The position numbers and the translations under genes are program-made. DNA of 64,000 bases, taken from Rhodococcus sp. W8901 (lineage in GTDB: Bacteria; Actinomycetota; Actinomycetes; Mycobacteriales; Mycobacteriaceae). How positions within the stretch are numbered: position 1 is the stretch's first letter; every line of letters starts with the position of its first letter. Under the pieces are notes generated by a model. That model had not been told where the DNA came from and made no database searches. It was given only the letters and a program-made list of their open reading frames with translations. Of this stretch, positions 56,117 through 63,523 are shown one piece after another. The stretch covers positions 2,170,001 to 2,234,000 of the forward strand of contig NZ_CP054690.1 of assembly GCF_013348805.1 (NCBI RefSeq). The letters are read 5' to 3'.

Positions 56117-57742
56117 ATGACCGTCGACCCGACCACCCGCCTTCGCGAGCTCGCGGACCGGTACGACACCCCGCAGGCTTGTGCCGCGGAGTTGCTGTGC
56201 GATCGGCACCCGGCCGATGCGGTCGCGTTCACCGTTGTCGAGAGTGACCTGTCGTCGACCGATCTAACGTACGGGTGGCTGCGGGAGCAGTCCACCCGCT
56301 TCGCGGCCGCGCTGGCGGACCTGGGCGTCGAGCCGGGGGACTGTGTCGCGACCCTGATGGGCAAGTCGGCCGACCTCGTGGTGGCGCTGCTGGGGATCTG
56401 GCGTCGCGGCGCGGTCCACGTCCCGCTGTTCACTGCGTTCGCAACGCCGGCGATCGCGTTCCGGCTCGAGGCGAGTGGTGCGCGTGTCGTGATCGCCGAT
56501 GCCAACCAGCTCGACAAGCTGGCGCCGGGCGAGGACATGCCGGCCGACGCAGCGTGGCGCGTCGTCGTGGCCGGTGGAGCCGCATCCGGCGCGCTGTCGT
56601 TCGATGCCCTGGTGCAGGGGCATGCGGCGGACGACCCGCGCGGCGCCGCGGTCACCATGGGTGGCGATGCCCCGATGGTCCGGCTGTTCACCAGCGGCAC
56701 CACCGGCACCCCGAAGGGTGTCCCGGTGCCGATCCGCGCGCTCGCGTCGTTCCAGTCGTACATGGAGTTCGGACTCGACGTCCGCGAGGACGACGTGTTC
56801 TGGAACGCCGCGGATCCGGGCTGGGCGTACGGGCTGTACTACGCGCTGCTCGGTCCGATGGCGGCCGGCGTCCGCAGCATCCTGCTGCACGCCGGGTTCT
56901 CGGCGCCGCTCACGTGGCAGGTGATGGAGCGGTTCGGGGTCACCAACTTCGCGGCCGCGCCCACCGTCTACCGCAGCCTGCGCGCCGACGAGACCCCGGT
57001 GCCCGAGTCGGTGACGCTGCGCCGCGCCTCCTCCGCGGGCGAGCCGCTCACCCCCGACGTCATCGCGTGGTCGGAGGCCGAGCTCGGCGTCACCGTCCGC
57101 GACCACTACGGGCAGACCGAGCACGGCATGTTCATCATCAACGCCTGGGCCGACGGCCTGCGCGAGGACGTCGTCGCCGGGTCGATGGGCCGCCCGCTGC
57201 CCGGCTGGGCATGTGCCGTGCTGGCCGACGACGCCGACGAGCTCGCGCCGCCGAACACCCCCGGCCGCGTCGTGATCGACACGCAGGGCAGCCCGCTCAT
57301 GTGGTTCACCGGTTACAGCGACGCCCCCGAGAAGACCGCGGCCCGCTTCACGCCCGACGGCCGCTGGTACATCACCGGCGACGCGGGGCAGGTCGACGAG
57401 CAGGGCCGGTTCTTCTTCTCCTCCCGCGACGACGACGTGATCATCATGGCCGGCTACCGCATCGGCCCGTTCGACGTCGAGAGTGTGCTGGTGATGCACG
57501 ACGACGTCGTCGAGGCCGCGGTCGTCGGGATGCCGGACCAGCTGCGCGGCGAGGTGCTCGAGGCGTTCGTGGTGCTGCGCTCCGGCATCGAGGGCACCGA
57601 CGAGCTGGAGAAGGACCTGCAGCATCTGGTGAAGAAGAAGTTCGCCGCCCACGCCTACCCGCGGACCGTGCACTTCGTCCCGCAGCTGCCCAAGACCCCC
57701 AGTGGCAAGGTCCAGCGCTACATCCTGCGCCAGGGTCAGTGA
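56117..57742 (+). CDS. Acyl-CoA synthetase / AMP-dependent ligase
   Basis: 541 residues. P-loop LFTSGTTGTPKGV (about 192-204), YGQTEHG, motif TGYSDAPEKTAARFTPDGRWYITGDAGQVDEQGRFFF, hinge RDDDVIIMAGYRIGPFDVESVL and catalytic Lys in PKTPSGKVQRYIL. Similar to short and medium-chain acyl-CoA (propionate/acetate-like) synthetases. ATG 56117 with GAGGAG upstream. The leader contains the hairpin GGCCCCG-cggcga-CGGGGCC (56078-56097). The divergent GAF-LuxR gene suggests catabolic control. Copy 1 of the 70-bp repeat begins 6 nt after its stop. Confidence 0.9.
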   Translation: MTVDPTTRLRELADRYDTPQACAAELLCDRHPADAVAFTVVESDLSSTDLTYGWLREQSTRFAAALADLGVEPGDCVATLMGKSADLVVALLGIWRRGAVHVPLFTAFATPAIAFRLEASGARVVIADANQLDKLAPGEDMPADAAWRVVVAGGAASGALSFDALVQGHAADDPRGAAVTMGGDAPMVRLFTSGTTGTPKGVPVPIRALASFQSYMEFGLDVREDDVFWNAADPGWAYGLYYALLGPMAAGVRSILLHAGFSAPLTWQVMERFGVTNFAAAPTVYRSLRADETPVPESVTLRRASSAGEPLTPDVIAWSEAELGVTVRDHYGQTEHGMFIINAWADGLREDVVAGSMGRPLPGWACAVLADDADELAPPNTPGRVVIDTQGSPLMWFTGYSDAPEKTAARFTPDGRWYITGDAGQVDEQGRFFFSSRDDDVIIMAGYRIGPFDVESVLVMHDDVVEAAVVGMPDQLRGEVLEAFVVLRSGIEGTDELEKDLQHLVKKKFAAHAYPRTVHFVPQLPKTPSGKVQRYILRQGQ

Positions 57743-57748
57743 CGTTCG

Positions 57749-57818
57749 GCCTGAGCGCCCATTCCTTGTCTCTTTCCGCGGAAGCCCGCGAGATCAGGCG
57801 AGGAGTGGGCGCTCAGGC
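57749..57818. repeat. 70-bp dispersed palindrome, copy 1
   Basis: Terminal arms GCCTGAGCGCCCA and TGGGCGCTCAGGC pair perfectly (13 bp) and extend with TTCCT/AGGAG to an 18-bp stem including one G-T pair. The centre contains the palindrome TTCCGCGGAA. It lies between the convergent acyl-CoA synthetase and hypothetical gene and overlaps the last 6 bases (two codons) of the latter. Confidence 0.9.
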
Positions 57819-58487
57819 TTGTCGGTGCAGCAGGGTCTCCAGTCGCGGATCGGCATGCGCTGCTGCGAGCCTCTCGAGATCTGCGGCGACGACGAGGGTG
57901 TGCATGTCGTCGATTCCGGTGGCGGCACACCACGAGTGGTCTGTCGGCCACCAGAAGTTCGGCGTGCGTAGTCGGACGGCACCCGCCTCGACGGACCGGG
58001 TGGCCCGCACCACCTGATACGACGGCCCGGTCGGGTCCTCCCGCACCCGGGCACACTGGCGGATCGGGTGGTCGAGCAAACCGTTCCACCCGTCCCAGAA
58101 CAGGCCGTGAGCCGCGTCGTCGAAGTGCGAGTACACCGCGTCGAGCAGTCCGGCCGGCAGGGAGCCCATCTCGGGTGTCGCGTCGAACAGTCCGTCGACG
58201 GTCGCGCACGGATCGTCGAATCCGCTGAGTTCCGGGAAGGCCATGCCAGGCTCGAGGCGCACATTTCGCGCCTCGGCAATCTCGGCCCAGGTGGCCGGTT
58301 GCGCCTCCCCGTCCGGGCCCAGGTGAGCGGGGTGCAGGATCCGCAGGACATAGGGGAATCTATCGGCCGCCCACCCGCTCGCCGGTCCGGCGTCCGGGTA
58401 GCGGTAGGGCGCGAGCCACGTCGCGGCGTCGGGTGACGGATCGCCGACCCATCCGAGGGAACCGGGCATGAAGTGATTGTGCGACAT
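57813..58487 (-). CDS. Hypothetical protein with WPxDHSWC motif
   Basis: 224 residues, soluble, no signal peptide. Features: SLGWVGDPSPDAATWLAPYRYPDAGPASGWAADRFPYVLRILHPAHLG, GLFWDGWNGLLDHP, and NFWWPTDHSWCAATGIDDMHTLVVAADLERL near the end. The last block resembles a set of actinobacterial hypothetical proteins with a WP-D-SWC-AT motif. Function unknown. ATG 58487 has no ribosome site because copy 2 of the 70-bp repeat sits 3 bp upstream; ATG 58469 is an alternative. Confidence 0.65.
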   Translation of the reverse strand: MSHNHFMPGSLGWVGDPSPDAATWLAPYRYPDAGPASGWAADRFPYVLRILHPAHLGPDGEAQPATWAEIAEARNVRLEPGMAFPELSGFDDPCATVDGLFDATPEMGSLPAGLLDAVYSHFDDAAHGLFWDGWNGLLDHPIRQCARVREDPTGPSYQVVRATRSVEAGAVRLRTPNFWWPTDHSWCAATGIDDMHTLVVAADLERLAAAHADPRLETLLHRQA

Positions 58488-58489
58488 CG

Positions 58490-58559
58490 GCCTGAGCGCC
58501 CATTCTTTGCCGTCGTCCGCGGAAGCCCGCGAGATCAGCGCAGGAGTGGGCGCTCGAGC
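58490..58559. repeat. 70-bp dispersed palindrome, copy 2
   Basis: Same length and layout as copy 1, with the same central GTCCGCGGAAGCCCGCGAG core. The right arm is TGGGCGCTCGAGC, so two bases differ. It lies between two minus-strand genes: after the HEAT-repeat gene and directly before the start of the hypothetical gene. Confidence 0.88.
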
Positions 58560-58605
58560 TCGGTCGTTCGGGAAGCGAGCTGACGGCTCCTCGCGCACAG
58601 CGGAC

Positions 58606-60777
58606 TCATTCGGTCTCCAGCTTGTGCAGGATCGGGCGCAGGCGGGCAACGGTTCGCGCGTCCTCGACAGCGATGTCGCCGGTGGAGTCGAAGCGCTCGT
58701 CGCGGTCGACGAGGGTTTGGAGCTTCTTCGCGACCGCGCGGCGGACCGTTGCCGGTGCGGCCGCCAGCCGTTCGGCGAGGCGGAGGCCGAGCTCGCGCGC
58801 CCACCGGTCGGTCACGGACCCCGCGACCACTTTCACGATTCGTGCGGGAGCGTCGGGCAGGGGCAGCCCGACGTCGAGGAGGGCGATCGCGGCGGCGGCG
58901 CTCGTCTTGACGATCGGGCCGTTGTAGTCCTTGCGGTCGGTGACGACGAGATCGGTGAGCAGCGCCTCGAAGTCGGTGCACGCCTCGGGCGGTAGCAACT
59001 GTCGGGCGCGCCAATCGAGCGCGAGACCGATCGCTTCCTCGATGGGGCCGCGACCGGCGTCGATGATGCTGCGGACCACAGGCCAGCCGGTTGCGGCCTC
59101 GTCCGAGTCGACGGCGGCGAGGATGCGCAGCGCGGTGAGCTGGTTACCTCGCTGGTGGTCGCTTGTCGCGGCCTTCGTGCCTACGAGGCCGCGACACCAG
59201 TCGAGGAAGCGACGGTCGGTGCGGTCAGCCCAGTGCGCGAGCACCTCCGACTCCTTGTGCTCGAGGTCGGCGTCGAGGACATGATGGAAGTCATCCGTGT
59301 CCTTCGTCAGGCGTGCGAGAGCGAGCAGCACGGTCGCGTCGCCGGTGACGCTCGCCTCGCGGACACGGTCGATACCGGCGGTGTCGCCCCACGTCGCCAG
59401 CGCGTCGGCGGACTGCCTCGGCGCGACCGCGAGAAGCTCCCGGACCTCGGGCAGCGCGTCCGCGGCAGCCTCGGCGGGCCAGGAGGCCAGCAACTCGACG
59501 AGGTGTCCGGCGCCGTCGCGGGACGGATCGGCAGGAGGCTTCTGCCGCAGCGCCTGCCGGATGCCGGCGACGACCATGGTGGAGGACGGTGCGTGCTCGC
59601 GCACGAGCGCGTAGCCGAGCGCGGAACGTCCCGACGCGGAGGTGGCAACCATGAGGCCGCGTGCTGCGGGGTTCGTGAGCAGGGCCTGGGCCATCGGGCG
59701 AGCCCACCGTCCGTCGCCGGCCCGCAGCAGGGCGAGCGCGGCATCTGTCCGAGCATCCGTGTCGAAGGTGCTCGACCCGATGGCGGAGGTGTCACCGGTG
59801 GTGACCCGCTCGGCGAGGGCAACGAGTGCGTCGCAGACTTCGGGTGTCGCCGGGCACTGCCGGAGCGCTGCGATCATCGACTCCGGCCCGGCTTCGGGGA
59901 GCGCCGCGAGTGCGAGCAGACGACGGACCGCGGCCGGAGCGTTGCTCCGGGAACCGACGACGACATCGACGAGCCCGGCGATCGTCGTCTCGTCCGGCAT
60001 CGGCAGCGCAGCGAGTACGTGAGCCGACGCCTCGGGGTTGTTCGCGCTCAACCACTCCGGAAGGTTTCCGACATCGAACGCGATGTGCGAGGCCACCTCG
60101 ACGGCGAGCTCCCATCCCGTGACGAGCGCGTCGAGGTCCGTGGTCTCGGTGCTCCCGGCCGCGATCCGCGCGAGCGTCGCCGCCATCATCAGGCCGGGAT
60201 CCCCGTCGGCGAGAGCCGCCGCGACATCGGCACCGAGAGTCGTGAGCGCGGCGACACATGCCTGCTCGACCTGCGCGGCCGGGCGTGCGTCAGCCCGTGC
60301 CGAGAGTGTTTCTACCGCAGCGGAATCGGCCGTGCGGGCCGCGGCCTGCAGCAGTGCCGAGGCCGCGGCTTCCGGGCCGTCGTCGGCGATCAGTGGTCGT
60401 ACGAGCGCTGCGATTCCGAGCAACGAGTCTCGGGCCGAGCGGACGAGGGCGGCCGTCTCGGCGTCGTCCGCCCCGACCTGTTCATAGTCGTGCACCGCGT
60501 CGGCGAACATCAGCAGCAACCACGCCGTGCCCTCAGCATCCGCGGTCTGCCGGGCGCCGAGCACCGACGCGATGGACGTCATCGCAGGCTCGGTCGAGTC
60601 GTAGAGGGTTCCCTGATGCAACACCGCCGACCACAGCTCGTGCAGCGATTCCTCGACTGTCTCCGCCCCGGTCAGTCCCTCGATCCAGCCGGGCACGTCG
60701 CTCGCATCACCGTATGCGTGCTCCAGCGTCGGCCAGTCGACATCGGCGAGGTGGGTGCGCCAGTGCGCGCTGTTCAT
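58606..60777 (-). CDS. Large HEAT-repeat-like protein
   Basis: 723 residues, almost wholly helical and Ala-rich, with the N-terminal signature DWPTLEHAYGDASDVPGWIEGLTGAETVEESLHELWSAVLHQGTLYDS, seen in actinobacterial HEAT-repeat proteins. Repeated pairs of helices follow (for example ALVALAERVTTG, ALALLRAGDGRWARPMAQAL, LVELLASWPAEAAADALPEVRELLA). No enzymatic motif. Likely a scaffold or binding protein; relatives occur near polymorphic toxin or secretion loci, but none is here. ATG 60777 with AAGGAG upstream. Confidence 0.75.
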   Translation of the reverse strand: MNSAHWRTHLADVDWPTLEHAYGDASDVPGWIEGLTGAETVEESLHELWSAVLHQGTLYDSTEPAMTSIASVLGARQTADAEGTAWLLLMFADAVHDYEQVGADDAETAALVRSARDSLLGIAALVRPLIADDGPEAAASALLQAAARTADSAAVETLSARADARPAAQVEQACVAALTTLGADVAAALADGDPGLMMAATLARIAAGSTETTDLDALVTGWELAVEVASHIAFDVGNLPEWLSANNPEASAHVLAALPMPDETTIAGLVDVVVGSRSNAPAAVRRLLALAALPEAGPESMIAALRQCPATPEVCDALVALAERVTTGDTSAIGSSTFDTDARTDAALALLRAGDGRWARPMAQALLTNPAARGLMVATSASGRSALGYALVREHAPSSTMVVAGIRQALRQKPPADPSRDGAGHLVELLASWPAEAAADALPEVRELLAVAPRQSADALATWGDTAGIDRVREASVTGDATVLLALARLTKDTDDFHHVLDADLEHKESEVLAHWADRTDRRFLDWCRGLVGTKAATSDHQRGNQLTALRILAAVDSDEAATGWPVVRSIIDAGRGPIEEAIGLALDWRARQLLPPEACTDFEALLTDLVVTDRKDYNGPIVKTSAAAAIALLDVGLPLPDAPARIVKVVAGSVTDRWARELGLRLAERLAAAPATVRRAVAKKLQTLVDRDERFDSTGDIAVEDARTVARLRPILHKLETE

Positions 60778-60904
60778 GGGTCTCCTTGCCGTGGGACAGC
60801 CCGATGTCGGGCAGGCCGTTGTACAGCTTCGCCGCGTCCGCGACGGGCTGCACCGAGTCGGTGTGCCGCCGCCTGGCGTCGGTGGTCGCCGAGGAGTCTG
60901 CCAT
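60707..60904 (-). CDS. Possible 65-residue ORF or gene remnant upstream of the HEAT gene
   Basis: From ATG 60904 the first 43 codons (MADSSATTDARRRHTDSVQP and on to DIGLSHGKET) end in G or C at nearly every third position, then the frame runs 22 more codons into the HEAT gene with poor codon bias. This fits either a small coupled gene or the 5' remnant of a gene replaced by the HEAT gene. No ribosome site is visible. Not recognised. Confidence 0.3.
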   Translation of the reverse strand: MADSSATTDARRRHTDSVQPVADAAKLYNGLPDIGLSHGKETHEQRALAHPPRRCRLADAGARIR

Positions 60905-60980
60905 TGCCGGCGTGCGCTCGGCGGGGGAGGACGCGAGGTCTAGGCTCGTCGCACCGCAGAAGCTGAGATGAGGAGGGGCC

Positions 60981-61772
60981 GTGTTCAGTCGGTTCGTGGC
61001 GATCGGTGACAGCCAGAGCGAAGGACTCAACGACGGGGACGACCAGCTGGGCTATCGAGGCTGGGCGGACCGGCTCGCCGAGCGGCTTGCGGAGATCAAC
61101 CCCGAGATGCTCTACGCCAACCTCGCGATCCGGGGCCGGCTGGCCCGCCAGGTGCGGGAGGAACAGTTGGCCCCCGCGTTGGCGCTCGAGCCCGACCTGG
61201 CATCCGTCGTCGCCGGCGTGAACGACCTGCTGCGACCGAAGTTCGAACCTGTCGCGATAGCAGCCGAACTGGAGATCGCGTTCGAGGCGCTGACCGCGTC
61301 GGGTGCGCGGGTGCTGACGATGACGTTCCCCACGCTCGGGGCGGGCATGCCGGGCGGCCGGGCGATCATGGCGCGGATCTCGGCGCTGAACGAGGAGATC
61401 CGGGCGGCCGCGGCACGGCACGGTGTCGCGGTGATCGACCTCGAGGTGTACCCGGTCGCGACGGACCCGCGGCTGTGGAGCTGGGATCGACTGCACCTCA
61501 ACGCGGATGGCCACGACCGTCTGGCCGCGGCCGCGGCGACGGCGCTGGGAGTGCCCGGCACCGACCTGCGCTGGCAGGACAGTCTGGGTCCGCTGCCGCC
61601 GGTCACCGCACTCGGGCGAATCCGTGCCGACACCGAGTGGGCGGTCCGGTTCCTCGGGCCATGGCTCGGGCGTCGCGTGCGCGGGACGTCGTCGGGCGCC
61701 GGGCGCGTCGCGAAGCGACCGGAACTTGCTCCGGTCCGGCGGGAAGGCGAGCGGGATACGACATCGGCCTGA
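60981..61772 (+). CDS. SGNH/GDSL hydrolase
   Basis: 263 residues. Block I FVAIGDSQSEGLND (Ser11 nucleophile), block II-like NLAIRGRLARQV, block III VVAGVNDLLRP (Asn) and block V WSWDRLHLNADGHDRLA (Asp, His). Cytoplasmic esterase or acylhydrolase, substrate unknown. GTG 60981 with GAGGAGGGG upstream. The final residues and the TGA lie inside copy 3 of the 70-bp repeat, so the repeat appears to supply this gene's end. Confidence 0.88.
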   Translation: MFSRFVAIGDSQSEGLNDGDDQLGYRGWADRLAERLAEINPEMLYANLAIRGRLARQVREEQLAPALALEPDLASVVAGVNDLLRPKFEPVAIAAELEIAFEALTASGARVLTMTFPTLGAGMPGGRAIMARISALNEEIRAAAARHGVAVIDLEVYPVATDPRLWSWDRLHLNADGHDRLAAAAATALGVPGTDLRWQDSLGPLPPVTALGRIRADTEWAVRFLGPWLGRRVRGTSSGAGRVAKRPELAPVRREGERDTTSA

Positions 61773-61836
61773 GCGCCCATTCCTTGCCTCGTTCCGCGGA
61801 AGCCCGCGAGATCAGAGGAGGAGTGGGCGCTCAGGC
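61767..61836. repeat. 70-bp dispersed palindrome, copy 3
   Basis: Four differences from copy 1 in 70 positions, with both 13-nt arms intact. It lies between convergent SGNH hydrolase and ABC permease genes. The hydrolase stop TGA (61770-61772) is within the left arm. Confidence 0.9.
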
Positions 61837-61845
61837 CGACAGGGG

Positions 61846-62643
61846 TCAGCGGGCCGCGCCGCGTCCGCGGATCCGTCCGAGCACCAGCAGCGCCACCAGG
61901 GTGACGAGCAGCAGCAGGGTGGTGTTCGCGGCGGCCTGGAACACCTGGCCGCGGTCGGTGAGGCCGAAGATGGCCACCGGCAACGTCTTCCACGTCGCCG
62001 GGTACACCATGATGGTGGCGCCCAGTTCGCCCATCGACAGCGCGACGGACAGGCCCGCGGCCGCGCCGAGGGCGGGCACCAGCAGCGGCAGCGTGATCCG
62101 GAACAGGACCCGGACGGGGCCGGCGCCGAGGGATTCGGCGGCCTGACGGTAGGCGGGGTCGAGACGGTCGAGTGCGGCGGAGACCGAGCTGAACGCGAAG
62201 GCCAGCACCAGCACGGCGTGCGCGAGGATGACGATCCACTTGGTGCCGCCGAGGAGCAGCGGCCGCTCGTTGAACGCGATGAGCATGCCCAGGCCGATCG
62301 CGACGGACGGCAGCTCCACCGGGAGGTGGAAGACCGCGTCGGTGACCTTGCGCAGCCACACCGGCGCCTCGCGCGCGGCCAACGCGGCCCAGGCCCCGAG
62401 GAACAACGCGATGCCGCCGGCAATGATCGCGGTCTGCAGGCTCACCGTCATGCTCGCGAGGTTGTCGTCGGACAGTGCCGCCGACAGGTTCTTCGTCCCC
62501 AGGTTCGAGGGCAGTGGGCCGTTCCACGCGCCCGCGAGCGCGGCGGCGATCACCGTCGCGATCGGGGCGACGAACACGGTCATGACGACCGCGCCGAAGA
62601 ACGCCAGCGTGAGGTACCTAGCGCGTCGGGTCCAGAGCAGCAC
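61846..62643 (-). CDS. ABC importer permease, 2-aminoethylphosphonate type (second permease)
   Basis: 265 residues, six helices. The binding-protein-dependent permease EAA loop is RLDPAYRQAAESLGAGPVRVLFRITLPLLVPALGAAAG. Similar to PhnV-type permeases of 2-aminoethylphosphonate importers, with polyamine or iron transporters as alternatives. GTG 62643 overlaps the end of the first permease by 26 bp, so the two are coupled. Confidence 0.82.
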   Translation of the reverse strand: MLLWTRRARYLTLAFFGAVVMTVFVAPIATVIAAALAGAWNGPLPSNLGTKNLSAALSDDNLASMTVSLQTAIIAGGIALFLGAWAALAAREAPVWLRKVTDAVFHLPVELPSVAIGLGMLIAFNERPLLLGGTKWIVILAHAVLVLAFAFSSVSAALDRLDPAYRQAAESLGAGPVRVLFRITLPLLVPALGAAAGLSVALSMGELGATIMVYPATWKTLPVAIFGLTDRGQVFQAAANTTLLLLVTLVALLVLGRIRGRGAAR

Positions 62644-63523
62644 GGCTGCCTCCCATCAGTCGGGTGAACAGGAACCGGTAGCCGCCGTACAGCGTGAGCG
62701 ACAGCGCCACCTGGACGGTCGCGATCACCGCGGCGCCGGGGAGGTCGAAGGTGACGATGCCGTGCGTGTAGATCAGCACCGGCAGGGTCATGACGTCCTT
62801 GGCTCCGGTGAACAGCACGATGCCGAACTCGTTGAGCGTCAACAGCAGTACCAGCGAGCCGCCCGCCATCAGTGCCGGCCAGGCCTCGGGCAGGATCACG
62901 GTGCGCAGCACCCGCAGGGGAGAGGCACCGAGGCTCGCGGCGACGTCGAGTTGCTCGCGGGGCATCTGGGTGAACGCCGCGAGCAGCGGTCGCACCACGA
63001 ACGGGGTGAAGAACGTGATCTCGGCGGCGATCACGCCGAGCGGGGTGTTGAGGAAGTTCAGTGGCACCCGGTCGGCGCCCGTGATGCGGCTGATCAGTGC
63101 GTTCACGGCACCGGCGGTGCCGTACAGGAACGTGAACGCGAGCGTGACGAGGAACGAGGGCAGCGACAGGATGGTGTCGATCAGGCGTCCCACCACCTTC
63201 GACCCGGGGAACGGCACGAACGCGAGGACCAGCGCCAGGAACGTGCCGAGCACGAGGCACCCGAGCGTGGAGGCGAGCGCCACTTCGATCGTGCGCCACA
63301 AGGCCTTTCGGAACGACGCCGACCACAGCATGTCTGTCCACGCCGACCAGCCCCGGCCGGTGTCGGTGACGGTGGACTCGGCCAGCACTCGCGCCATCGG
63401 GTACACCGCGAACCCGATCACCAGCAGCAGCGGCGGAAGCACCCACAGCCCGGACCGCCACCGCGACGGCTCCGGCCGGGTCGGCGGGTCGGCGGCGACC
63501 GGGGCCTCGAGGAGGGCGGTCAC
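62618..63523 (-). CDS. ABC importer permease, 2-aminoethylphosphonate type (first permease)
   Basis: 301 residues. The leader VTALLEAPVAADPPTRPEPS is followed by six helices; EAA loop QLDVAASLGASPLRVLRTVILPEAWPALMAGG. LLTLNEFGIVLFTGAKDVMTLPVLIYTHGI resembles PhnU permeases. The GTG at 63523 overlaps the ATPase stop (GTGA). Forms the membrane channel with the second permease. Confidence 0.82.
   Translation of the reverse strand: MTALLEAPVAADPPTRPEPSRWRSGLWVLPPLLLVIGFAVYPMARVLAESTVTDTGRGWSAWTDMLWSASFRKALWRTIEVALASTLGCLVLGTFLALVLAFVPFPGSKVVGRLIDTILSLPSFLVTLAFTFLYGTAGAVNALISRITGADRVPLNFLNTPLGVIAAEITFFTPFVVRPLLAAFTQMPREQLDVAASLGASPLRVLRTVILPEAWPALMAGGSLVLLLTLNEFGIVLFTGAKDVMTLPVLIYTHGIVTFDLPGAAVIATVQVALSLTLYGGYRFLFTRLMGGSRAALDPTR

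Noticed and set aside
57749-61836. CRISPR-like interpretation of the three 70-bp repeats
   Set aside because: The copies are hundreds to thousands of bases apart with genes between them and no cas genes; spacing is irregular.
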